Of a DNA stretch of 64,000 nt, positions 20,265 to 30,168 are shown in pieces. This DNA is from Trypanosoma brucei gambiense DAL972. Taxonomy: Eukaryota > Euglenozoa > Kinetoplastea > Trypanosomatida > Trypanosomatidae. Under the pieces are notes generated by a model. That model was not told where the DNA came from, did not search any database, and saw only the letters and a list, made by a program, of their open reading frames with translations. The translations under genes were made by a program, and so were the position numbers. Every line of letters starts with the position of its first letter. The stretch's first letter is position 1. Where the stretch lies: NCBI RefSeq assembly GCF_000210295.1, contig NC_026743.1, positions 3,596,001-3,660,000 on the forward strand. Direction: 5' to 3'.

Positions 20265-23200
20265 ATGTTACTAGATTTCGTCCTGAAGTACGTTAGAGGA
20301 ACTCATCCAGCGGATTCTGAGGATGCGTCAAAAGAGGGTAGTCCCTCTGCGGCGAGTGCATATGGGGGAAAGGATAGAAAACACCATCCGCCTGCAGAGG
20401 GACACCGCTCACCGCCAGATGAAAATGTATCCGGTAATGAACAAGGGAGGGGGATTATGACTCTCTTACCAAAGGTTCCGTCTGCAGAATCAGTGCGCGA
20501 TCAACCCTTCTACAGTAACGGCAGCGGTCATGGGGAGCGAAGAGAACTTGATGGTCATGAAAAGGAATCATCAGTTGATGGGAAACACCGCCAGCACCGG
20601 TCCCACATCCTGCCGTCCATGGATATGGATAGGGCCCCGTCTCAACTTTCAGCGAGTGGTAGCAGACAGCTGGAAGGACCTCACGGGGTTAATTGCGCCC
20701 AAGTAACTGAACAGTCGCTAGGAGTACATGATCCTAACGACGGTGTAGACAGATGCCACGATAGGAGTGGGACGGGAACGGCCCACGATAATAACCGATT
20801 AGCTGCAGATCAAATCGGCTGTACCGCTACGGTTGCTGAGAAGCTGCGGGCTCATAGGTCAACTACACCCATTAAAATAGTAAATGCAGCTGCGCAGAAT
20901 GTGGAGGACGATATTGACGATGACAATGAGGTTGTGGGGAACGCCCTAGTCAAACCTATGACCCCCCAAAGCTACTCTTCGCTGATGTTCAATAGCGACT
21001 TCAGAAAGCTGAACTATAAGGAAGACGACATCAAGCGCCGTATTGCAGTTGGCGAGGGCCGCTCATTACTTATACTTCAGAACAGGGGTGTTTCGTGTGA
21101 CGCGTTGTCTGCGATTCCCGCACTAGAAAGGCACGTTAGCGACGCGCGGAGTTGCCCTGCTCGTAGCGTACAGTCCAGCGAGTGTGCTGGTGGTGTTCTA
21201 ACCTCATCTCCGCGAAGGGAAGAACCGCAACGGGAGAGAAACTTCCACAGCGAAAAGCGCCCCCCAACAGCGGACACGGATGGCCAAACAATATGCACGT
21301 GCGGGTTGACAGTGGGCTCATCACCAACAGAACAATTCTCCTGCCCCGGGGGGGCGGCTGAAGATTCTTTTAATCGTAAGACTTGCAAAATTCACGGCCC
21401 CAATTTAGGGTGCCGAGCACATTCTTCCGAGCTTATAAGTGAATGGGTTAGCGAGTGTATACCTCCTGAGCCCGTGGAACTCATTAATGTGAACGCGGGA
21501 CGTCCGCGTGTAAATGTGTTGAAGAAAGGCGTCATCAACTGTTGTGTCGCCGTCAGGAAGTCATTAGATGATGCAAAAATGATGCTTAACAACAAGTATG
21601 TCATATACTTTAGGTGGTGCCTTGGCGTGGGGTCTTCCTCTAAAGTGTTTCTTTGTTATAATCTTCATGAGAAAGCGTTCTACGCCATGAAGGTCTACAA
21701 CCGTGGGAGGCTTAGACGTAAGGGTTTTGGGGCGAACTGCGCCTTGAACAATGTGCGGCGTGAAATTGACATAATGAAGAAGTTAAGGCATCCTAACATA
21801 CTTTCACTTGTTGAGGTGATCGACGACCCCTTCAGCCGAAAAATTTATTTAGTCCTTGAGCTTGCCGAGAAGGGCGCTATCATGGCATTGGAAGGTGACG
21901 GCACTGTCGTGCCAAGTGTTAGTGGGGCTGCTCTGCCAGAAGAAGAAGTCGCACGGGCTATACGTAGCGTCGTGGAAGCGTTAATTTACGTCCATGACCT
22001 TGGTATCGTTCACCGTGATGTGAAGCCGCAAAATATTCTTCTGGATGCGGAGGAGTGTGTTAAACTCTCCGATTTTGGGGTCTCAATAATGGTGGATGGG
22101 TGTACCTCACCTGTTCCGCGTGAGGGAACAGTGGCGTTTCTACCCCCCGAAATGTTAGCTTCGAGTGAGGTACGGGTTGCCCTCTCTGAAGCGGCATCCC
22201 ATAAAGACACTAGTGTCGGGAGCACGAACAGCCATCAGGTGTGCTCAAGAATGAATGACGAACTGCCTGTAAAAACACTCCCGGAAGGTGAGAGAGAAGA
22301 GATTGGTAGTCTGCAAACGACTGACACGTCTGCGAGGACACAGAATGATAACGCTTCGGTGTCCGTTGGTAGTGAATGTAAACAAGTTGCGAGCACTGGT
22401 GTAGCTTCCTTATCGGGGAGCAATAACCCAGGTTGTGAAGTGTCTCCCTCAGACTGCGCAGGATTACCTGCATGTGATCCCACAGGTACTCCCGTGGCTG
22501 ATTTCTTCAAGGCAGACGTCTTCGCCTTAGGTGTCACTACGTTTGTGCTTCTCATGGGCCGACTGCCATGGTTGGCCCGTAGCTCCCGCTCCCAGATGAA
22601 AGCGATCAACGCGCAGCCGGATCCCTTTGAAGAGCCGCTTCGGAAGGCATACGGGTGTCCCAGCGGAGAGGGCCTGAAAGGTCCGACACTCTGCAATCGG
22701 TCGCTTCATGGCTCCGAGCCCCCAGAGAGCAGCACAATCTTTTTAGAGGGAACCACGGAACGGACGGCTTCACAACAGATGTTTAGCTCTTCATCATGTG
22801 GCCGGTTCTTGGCATCAAATGATGCGGATACACTTGATCATCATGTTAGTCGTAGTTCCACCAAACCCGATTGCACCGACTGGTGTAATAGCGGTATGTC
22901 CAGGGTCAGTAGGGAAGATGAAGTCGGTGCACAACTTTTGGCATCGTCCCCGACTCAGTGCACAATTGGTGGAGAGTGGAAAGACAGTAAGTTGCTTCAG
23001 TCGAGTGAGGCCGGAGGGTCCCCACGAGCTCACGAAGAGGCTGATGGCGCACAACGCTCTCCGTATGGTCATACTAACACGTCGATGCGTGTTTGTTGTG
23101 GTTGCAGAAGTAGTTCCAACACGGCGACCGTGCCTACGACTTCCTTCGGTTCGTTAAGTGAAGCGGGGAAGGCGCCCGTGTCAAGAGAAAACAAGCCCGA

Positions 23201-23729
23201 ATTTTCAGCAGTTTCATGTTTTTCTCAACCAAATACGGTCGGAGAGATGACACCCTTTCGTTGCACCCACTCTCCATCCAAGTTCCCTTTGGGTAGAAGA
23301 TCAACATCTGTGTTTGTTAGCAATAATTCATCTTTGCACAGCTGGAGGATTCAAGAGGGCCACCAACCACATGCTGGCGATGCGGTGCTCAACGAGGATT
23401 TGGAAGGTTCATTGACTAGTGACGCCAACTTCCCTCTGTCAGCGGGGAGGGAGTTTACCTTTCCTCTTTGCCAACACTGTGCTACGTGCAACAACACTAA
23501 TAACGGCCCTTACACGGAGTCTGGTATGGGAGACACGATGTCAGGAGAACAAACCTCAGGAGGCAAAATGGAGGTGCCAGAAAGAAGAGGATTGCCAGAG
23601 ACGGATACGCACAAGTGCATCTCCGCTGATGCCATTGAGTTCGTGAGGTCTTGCCTAAGGATTAATCCCATGGAACGTAGCACCATGAAGGAACTGTATG
23701 AAATGCCGTGGCTACAAAAGGGACGTTAG
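20265..23729 (+). CDS. CAMKK-like serine/threonine kinase with split catalytic domain
   Basis: A 1154-residue kinase. Residues 1 to about 445 are polar and disordered. The catalytic domain begins near 448 with LGVGSSSKVFL. It has the ATP-binding lysine K476 (AMKVY), helix C (VRREIDIMKKLRHPNI), catalytic loop H583-R584-D585 with K587 and N590, the DFG motif 603-605, and an activation segment ending GTVAFLPPEM (621-630). LVEVIDDP after helix C, followed by a LVLELAEKG hinge, is characteristic of the CAMKK family (CaMKK, yeast Sak1/Tos3/Elm1), upstream activators of AMPK/SNF1. About 110 residues are inserted at 634-743 before helix F (KADVFALG). A second insertion of about 345 residues (770-1115) separates GRLPW from the final helices (FVRSCLRINPMERS). 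All key catalytic residues are intact, so activity is expected. No calmodulin-binding segment is obvious. Confidence 0.88.
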   Translation: MLLDFVLKYVRGTHPADSEDASKEGSPSAASAYGGKDRKHHPPAEGHRSPPDENVSGNEQGRGIMTLLPKVPSAESVRDQPFYSNGSGHGERRELDGHEKESSVDGKHRQHRSHILPSMDMDRAPSQLSASGSRQLEGPHGVNCAQVTEQSLGVHDPNDGVDRCHDRSGTGTAHDNNRLAADQIGCTATVAEKLRAHRSTTPIKIVNAAAQNVEDDIDDDNEVVGNALVKPMTPQSYSSLMFNSDFRKLNYKEDDIKRRIAVGEGRSLLILQNRGVSCDALSAIPALERHVSDARSCPARSVQSSECAGGVLTSSPRREEPQRERNFHSEKRPPTADTDGQTICTCGLTVGSSPTEQFSCPGGAAEDSFNRKTCKIHGPNLGCRAHSSELISEWVSECIPPEPVELINVNAGRPRVNVLKKGVINCCVAVRKSLDDAKMMLNNKYVIYFRWCLGVGSSSKVFLCYNLHEKAFYAMKVYNRGRLRRKGFGANCALNNVRREIDIMKKLRHPNILSLVEVIDDPFSRKIYLVLELAEKGAIMALEGDGTVVPSVSGAALPEEEVARAIRSVVEALIYVHDLGIVHRDVKPQNILLDAEECVKLSDFGVSIMVDGCTSPVPREGTVAFLPPEMLASSEVRVALSEAASHKDTSVGSTNSHQVCSRMNDELPVKTLPEGEREEIGSLQTTDTSARTQNDNASVSVGSECKQVASTGVASLSGSNNPGCEVSPSDCAGLPACDPTGTPVADFFKADVFALGVTTFVLLMGRLPWLARSSRSQMKAINAQPDPFEEPLRKAYGCPSGEGLKGPTLCNRSLHGSEPPESSTIFLEGTTERTASQQMFSSSSCGRFLASNDADTLDHHVSRSSTKPDCTDWCNSGMSRVSREDEVGAQLLASSPTQCTIGGEWKDSKLLQSSEAGGSPRAHEEADGAQRSPYGHTNTSMRVCCGCRSSSNTATVPTTSFGSLSEAGKAPVSRENKPEFSAVSCFSQPNTVGEMTPFRCTHSPSKFPLGRRSTSVFVSNNSSLHSWRIQEGHQPHAGDAVLNEDLEGSLTSDANFPLSAGREFTFPLCQHCATCNNTNNGPYTESGMGDTMSGEQTSGGKMEVPERRGLPETDTHKCISADAIEFVRSCLRINPMERSTMKELYEMPWLQKGR

Positions 23730-26700
23730 GTCAGTAGAGATAGTGAAGAGGGGAGCACACACACTTCATGCAAAAAGAAAAAAAAACGAATCATTTTGTC
23801 TTTAAGCAACATTGCAGGGGAAACACACAAAACACGTCGTAGGCCTATAGATCCCGATCTCGAAACCACGTCGGTTGCTTAGAGGAGTGAATAATTGGCT
23901 TTCATTATGGGCCTCGCGGTGTACTGATACGTATCTTTCCGTGCCGTGGGCAATAGTTCCTTCTAGTCGGTTGCAATGTCTTGTTTGTTCTTTCTCTCGT
24001 GAAACGCCAAAGAAAAATAATTGAAGAATAAGTAAGGGTTGAATTGCCACCACCTGCTGAAAGCGTACGATTGCTTAATGTGAATGCGGAAGGCTGGCAG
24101 AATAGACGTTTACAAGCACTTTAGTGCCTCTGTGCGGATTGACGACAGTACCAATGACTCGGTAACCACATTAAAAAAGAAAAAGAAAAGAAAGAAGTTA
24201 CCGCAGGGAAGTAATGTGGCCCACGCCAGTATGTGTAAGCATTCCCACCTTTTTCTGTTTTGCTTTGTTGTGCGTTTATTCAACTGTTAAGGGGCCCAAT
24301 GGGCCGGTGGGAGTTACCGTTAGGAGAAGTTTCGTTTGAACTCCAACACGCCACCGTGCAACAAAAATGTACACAACAAAACTGCTACATGCGTGAAGCA
24401 AAAAGAAGAATACAGTGAAGTGAAACTTCACAAATGGAGTGTAATGCAGCTGAAATGGGAGCTGATTTCTTTTTTTTTTTTTTACAGATGTTTGGGATGC
24501 TGTACGTTGCTGTTGTTGCTTTACTGCTCGTCTTAGCCTAAATGTAACAAACCAAAGAAGAAGAGAGCGTTGATTCAAGTTAGTGTTACACATCTGAAGT
24601 GAGGGTTGTGTAAGTTGTGCCAGTCAAGTTTCGAAGATAAGCATACCAACGAAAAGGAATTATATATATATATATATATATTAGGAGCATTCATTATAAG
24701 GTAGAAAAGCACTTTTAAGGAGGGGAGGGGAATACTTTCCCCTTCCCTTCATACCTGCGCTTCGTTCAATCCTTCTCACCGTTTTCGTTTTTCTCCTTTT
24801 TTCGTTTCCTTCCTCTCTTTTTTTTTTGTTTCATCAGAATCGTGGATGACTAAAGGAAAAAAAAAACTTACTATTATTATTATTGTTACTATTGCGATTC
24901 CGAATTGAAGTGCAATCGGTTTCGCTTTCCACTTTCCGTCTCCGACAATCATCTTTTGTTTATTTGTGCGGAAAACCTCATAATGAAGCCTGTGCGTGTA
25001 TAAGGTTACAAGGCAAAACATTGCTTTTGTACCCACACATACATATATTCAGCGGGTTTCTACTTATGGCTGCAGTTACTGATCAAAATAAAATGAAACC
25101 TTTTTTATAAAAAAAATTTTTTAAAAGAGAAAAAGGGACGTAAGAACCCGGTATTTATGATATAAATATGAGTAAAGAAACCTTTATTTTTAAAAAAAAA
25201 CTGTTTTACACATTCCCACACCCGCTGCTTATATTACATGAAAAAAAAACAATGCGCTGGTCCTCTTTTTTTTTTTTTGTGTGTGTGTGTATGTATGAGA
25301 GAGAGGGAGAAGGAGTGGGGTATTGTCAACTCTGTTGTTATTGGGACCAATGACTCTCAATTTTATTTTCTTCTTTTATTATTGCTCTATAGGAACATAT
25401 AGCACCAAGAAAGATAGGTTGAGTTTATGTTATTATTGTGGGTGTCGGTATTACATAAGGCTCTTTTTTTTTTATGCGTAAAGGAGAGGAGGACTGATAT
25501 GCTGATAACCCATTAGCCAAAAAAAAAATAAAAGATGGAGGAATATCGTGGTTCCGTATTTCATGTGAGTTCACGTGAAACCACATGTGTTGTTTATGTT
25601 GAAGGCAAGACAAGGGAAGATTAGGGAACATATTGTGAGTGATGTCTCATTAGCACGGTGAAATGTTTATTGAATCCGTTTTTGTCCCGCTTCCTCATGT
25701 GCTATATCCACGCTACCGTATTAATTGTATCGTAGCTCAGGTGATTTAGTTCTTCTTTCCAGAATATATATATATATATATATATATATCTGTGTATTTA
25801 TATATGTATGTCTATTTTGAAGTGGCAGCGTGCCCAATAGTAACAATAACAACTATTATTGTTATTATTATGTGTATTTTCACGTTACTGGAGTTCTTCT
25901 GCTCTACTGCCACTCGTTTGCGGGAAGCCGTTTATTATTATTATTATTATTATTTCTTTCTTTCCTCATTTCTTTTTTTTTTTTACTATCGCTAATTTAT
26001 GCTGTTATTTTATTTGCATTATCACTCCTTTCAACACAACACAGCGGTTACGGACATATATAAATATAAATACACGTATAGTGAAGTAGGAAAAAAAGGA
26101 GAGTAGAAGAGAATAATAGGTGGGCAAAAGGTAGTTTTTGCAGCTTTGTTATACTTTGTACCGCACTCAAGGGACGTACACTTTTCCCTTTTTTTAAAAA
26201 AAAAATTACTTTCGCTATTATCATTTCCTTTTATTATTATATTATTATTGTTATTGTTATTATTATTTGTTTGTTTGTTTTTTATATAATTTGTTAGCCC
26301 TTGTGGTCACCGTCGTGTCTCTTCTGTTGGTGCTGTTGTTTGTTCCGTACAACTTGGGAAAAGGTTTTTTTTTTGTGTGTGGGGTCCTTATTTGGTTCGG
26401 TAAGTTTTCGTTTTTTTTTTTTCATATATTTGCCACCGGTTGTACTTCAAGTACCTGCTTGGTTTCTCCGGCTTTTGTGTAGGTGTGAGTGTGTGTGTTT
26501 CTTCTTTGTACTTCACCCTTCAATTTTTTTTTCACGTGTGTTCGTGGGGTATTACACTAAGAGGAGAAACGGATTCACAGGCGAAAGAAAAATACTAATC
26601 GCAGCTATAAATAAATAAATAAATAAATATATTTATTTATTTATCATTTATTTAATTGTATAATTATAATTTTTTTGTTGGCTCCCGCTTTCGCCCGCCT

Positions 26701-27735
26701 GCCGAGAAGAAAACAAAACAAAAGAAGAGCCAGAGGAAAGGAGAGTAGTAAACAAGCGGTGGTACTGCTGTTGAAATCCCAATACTGATATATACAAGAA
26801 AAACAACAACAACATTATTATTATTATTATTATTAGTTGTGAAAACAACAACAACAACATCAACAACACCAACAGCAGTAATCCACCCAAATAGCCAAGT
26901 CAGGGAGTTAAGAAAATTAGAACCGTGCCAGGAAAGACAAAAGAGAACAAAACTGAGCAAATCAAAACAAAACAAAAAAGACCGAGAAAACATACCTGAG
27001 GGGCGAAATTAGAAGGCAGGGCTGCGAAGCGGTAACGTTAAAAGTGAAAATAAGAAAAAGGAGAACAAAGCGGAATAGCGAATAAAGTAATTATCGAAGA
27101 AAGTGACGGCTGAGGTGCGAGAAGGATTTAATCGAACAAAAATAGGGTAAAGAAAAAAAAATAATAATAATAAAAAGATAACAGAAAACACGTGCCTAAA
27201 GGGGGGGGAAGGTCAACAAGAGTAGGGGAGAAAGGAACAAAGAACAGAGGGAGTGGTGCGGGGTGAGCGTGCGAAAAAAAAAAAGAGGGATTTTTTTTAA
27301 AAAAAAAGCTGTTTTTAAAAAAAAATAAAATAAAATAGAATAGAGCTGGAGCACACCTGTGTGTGTGTGTGGGGGGGTCGCGTAGGGAAGCTATTGCTTG
27401 CTGCTGAAGCAACGTAAGCGGGTGGACAGGACATTAGGCACCAACTGTCAGCACTGATTTTTGGGGTTTTGTGTAAGTTCGTGTGTTTGTTTCGTTGTCA
27501 AGTTGCTAGGACATAAGCGGAGACGTACACAAACATACAAGAAACTGGAAAAGTTTTTATCGTTGGAGAGAGTACCCGTCAGGCAAAAAAAAAAGAAAGA
27601 AGAAAGGTCACGAAGAAAAAAAAAGAAGAAAACGCAACGTACACAAACGTTCGGATACTTTGATACAATCATAAATACAATACATTTATTTATTTACTGA
27701 AGAACCCCTGTCGTATAGTAAACACACGGGAAAAA
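23730..27735. other. Intergenic spacer, 4.0 kb, gene-poor
   Basis: No gene was recognised on either strand. It contains (TA)n at about 24661-24682 and 25764-25789, TTA/TTG trinucleotide tracts, (AAAT)n around 26612-26650, (TTA)n at 26815-26835, and T/A palindromes at about 25101-25126, 26189-26205 and 27291-27307. From about 26,890 to 27,720 the + strand is strongly purine-rich, the reverse of the usual pyrimidine-rich spacer. Confidence 0.6.
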
Positions 27736-28242
27736 ATGTATCCAAAAAATAAGCCCCTGCCTCCGGAGGCCGCCGGACGCGCAGCGGAGCTTTCGAATAG
27801 GAATCCGCCACCAGCAATCGTCGAGAGTAACTCATCATCGCGGACGAGGGCATTTGCATCGAGTGTTCCGGCTCCACCCATGCCCGTTGCACCATGTGGC
27901 GAAATAAATGGAACCAGTTTGATTCGCCATGCACCGGGGAACGACCTCTTACACCAGCACGCTTCCTTCAATCAAACTGTCCCCGGAAATATTATGAATG
28001 CGCAGAGGTTAAGCCCCGTTGGAAGTGGGAGTTTTCAGATGTCCAATAATAGCCTCTCCAGCAGCGTCCCGCACGGCCCTGGAGTTATGGGACACTCAAT
28101 AAAACCAATGTTTCCACCTTCGGTTCGTCCTCCACCGCCATATGCAGCGGTGTCGCCCAACTCGAGCGGGATTATAGACGAACGGATGTTGGACACATTT
28201 GGCGGCACCCGCTCATCGCATTCCATGACTTGGGACGTCTAA
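27736..28242 (+). CDS. Proline-rich hypothetical protein, upstream frame
   Basis: A 168-residue frame opening with MYPKNKPLPPEAAG and rich in Pro, Ser and Asn, including PPMPVAP and SVRPPPPYAAV. It ends at TAA 28240-28242. The -1 frame is open from 28050, overlaps this one by 193 nt, continues the proline-rich character (eight consecutive prolines) and runs to 29087. No pyrimidine tract plus AG suited to a second trans-spliced mRNA is visible between the two. I therefore think both frames belong to one protein, interrupted by a frameshift in this sequence or by an assembly error. Programmed -1 frameshifting is possible, but I saw no classic slippery heptamer in the overlap. Product function is unknown. 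Confidence 0.55.
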   Translation: MYPKNKPLPPEAAGRAAELSNRNPPPAIVESNSSSRTRAFASSVPAPPMPVAPCGEINGTSLIRHAPGNDLLHQHASFNQTVPGNIMNAQRLSPVGSGSFQMSNNSLSSSVPHGPGVMGHSIKPMFPPSVRPPPPYAAVSPNSSGIIDERMLDTFGGTRSSHSMTWDV

Positions 28243-28286
28243 ACCAAACACCTCCGCCTCCCCCACCGCCACCCCTGCCGCCGTTC

Positions 28287-29087
28287 ATGGCTGAGCTTCC
28301 GCCTTATCCCGAAGCCGCTGCCGCTGCAGTTCCTCCACCACACCGGTGGGCTCATGGCAACGATACGTTGGGAGGGCCTAAAGCTAAAATAAATGGAGAA
28401 TCTGCAGCTCACACCTCTCAATCGGATAAGAATGGAGAAGTGCCTTCGACTGAAGTGGAGGGACGAAAGAGTGAGTCGGATGTATGTGGGGAAGGGAGCG
28501 AGTTGTTGTTGCAGCAGTACCGTTCCGATGTGAGGTTTCTCACGAAGCTGGTTGTAGCCCTTTTAGAACGTATGCATCCTGCGAATTCCTGTGTTTCGGG
28601 AACGAAAACGGAAGATGTACAGAAGGATGGTAGTGACAACTCCACGGCAGAAGACTCAAGTGCGGGTGAAGGTACTTCATCAGCACTGAAAAAGCAACTG
28701 AGGGAGTTGGAAAATGTTATTACTCAGCTCCAGGCCAGGGAGGAGGCGGCGATGTCTCCCAATACTCAACGGCTGTTCGATCGTGTTCTCTCCATCCCGC
28801 AGTTGACTGCCCTCGCCTCTCGAGTGGGAGGTGCAAGTGGAGGGGCATTAATGCCACATCGCAGTGTGAGTTCCTTTGGGGGAAGCGATGATGTTCTTTC
28901 ACTTCGTGTCTCTTCAGAGGTGAAGGCATATATGCGGGCGGTGGACTTTGAAACAACGCGGCCGTTGATGTTAAACGTTGTTGTTGCAACGGACTCCGCT
29001 GCGAGCTCACGAACCCCCTCACGAACCACATCACTACAAGGTGTATCCGCTCCTTGTGCAAAGGAAGAGACTACAACCCCTTTGTAA
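28287..29087 (+). CDS. Hypothetical protein, downstream frame of the same proline-rich gene
   Basis: The frame is open from 28050. Its first ATG is at 28287, giving 266 residues; the more upstream candidate at 28230 is a TTG. The N-terminal part is Pro/Ala-rich (ELPPYPEAAAAAVPPPH). The middle contains two predicted helices, one around LLLQQYRSDVRFLTKLV and one around LKKQLRELENVITQLQ, the latter coiled-coil-like. The C-terminal part has LFDRVLSIPQLTALASRV and a Ser/Thr-rich tail. I do not recognise the family. It most likely forms the C-terminal part of the protein begun at 27736. Confidence 0.55.
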   Translation: MAELPPYPEAAAAAVPPPHRWAHGNDTLGGPKAKINGESAAHTSQSDKNGEVPSTEVEGRKSESDVCGEGSELLLQQYRSDVRFLTKLVVALLERMHPANSCVSGTKTEDVQKDGSDNSTAEDSSAGEGTSSALKKQLRELENVITQLQAREEAAMSPNTQRLFDRVLSIPQLTALASRVGGASGGALMPHRSVSSFGGSDDVLSLRVSSEVKAYMRAVDFETTRPLMLNVVVATDSAASSRTPSRTTSLQGVSAPCAKEETTTPL

Positions 29088-30137
29088 TGAAATTAAATAA
29101 AATGTGGAAAAGGGGGAAAAAGGAAGAAGGGGATGACGAAGTGAAGTTGCAATGTGTTGAAGGTTAGACTGGAGCGTGGCGGAACTCGTTATATGGCGTG
29201 CGTGCGTGCGTGTGAGAGAGAAAGAGAAAGAGAGAGAGAAAGAGAAAGAGAGCGTTTGTTTGTTTGTTTGCTATCTTTTTTTTGTTTTTTTTTGTTTTTG
29301 TGAAGAGCGACAGTGGTGGTGCTGGTAGCAGGGCTACTGTATGTGGCAACCGACTTCTCACTTTCTCTTTCTTTTACTTCTTTTTTTTTTTGCTCTTTCC
29401 ACTTCACGCACACAAGCGGCGCCGCTGATCTCCACTTTGTTTTGGACGTTTATTATTTGTGCTTTTCCTTTAATTTTTCCCTCCCTTCCTATTTCTCATC
29501 CTAGTGAATCCTGTTTTGTTTTCTTACACCCATTCTTTTTTTTTTTTTTTGGGAGGAAAAAAATAAAATAAAATAATAATCCTTTCCTCCTGTATGTTTA
29601 CATCTTCTCCCCATTCCATTGTTGTTGTTGTTCTTATTATTGTGTTTTTTTTGTTTTTTCCACAAATTTCCTCGCAGTTCCTTCCGTTAACATATATTGT
29701 CACACGTGTTTGTAGGTGTGTCACAATATATGATATTTTTCAGTTTTTTTTTCCTCGTGTGTTGGTATTGTCGTTGTTGTTTGGGTGGATCATTTATTTC
29801 TCTTCGCACCTTCGAATAAATAAATTGTCGTTTTCCTTTTGTTCGTTTGGTTCTCTCGTTTGTTATATCATTATTGTTTTGTGCTGTTATTGTCGTTGTG
29901 ATGCCCCATCCCTCTTCCCCCCTCTTTTTTTTTTTTACTCCTTTCCCCTTTTTGCGCGTGCTCTCTGGTTCCTTTGTTATTCTCGCTGTTACCCATGCTT
30001 GGCTTCCACTCTTGCGATTGGGCTTCTATAGAGGGTGTAACGACCTCAATGTTAGGTTCATTTTGTTTTGTTTGCTCGCTGATGCTCAGGTAACCACCAG
30101 CTAACACCGAGATCCACGAATAAATAAATAAAAAAAG

Positions 30138-30168
<31 letters not shown>

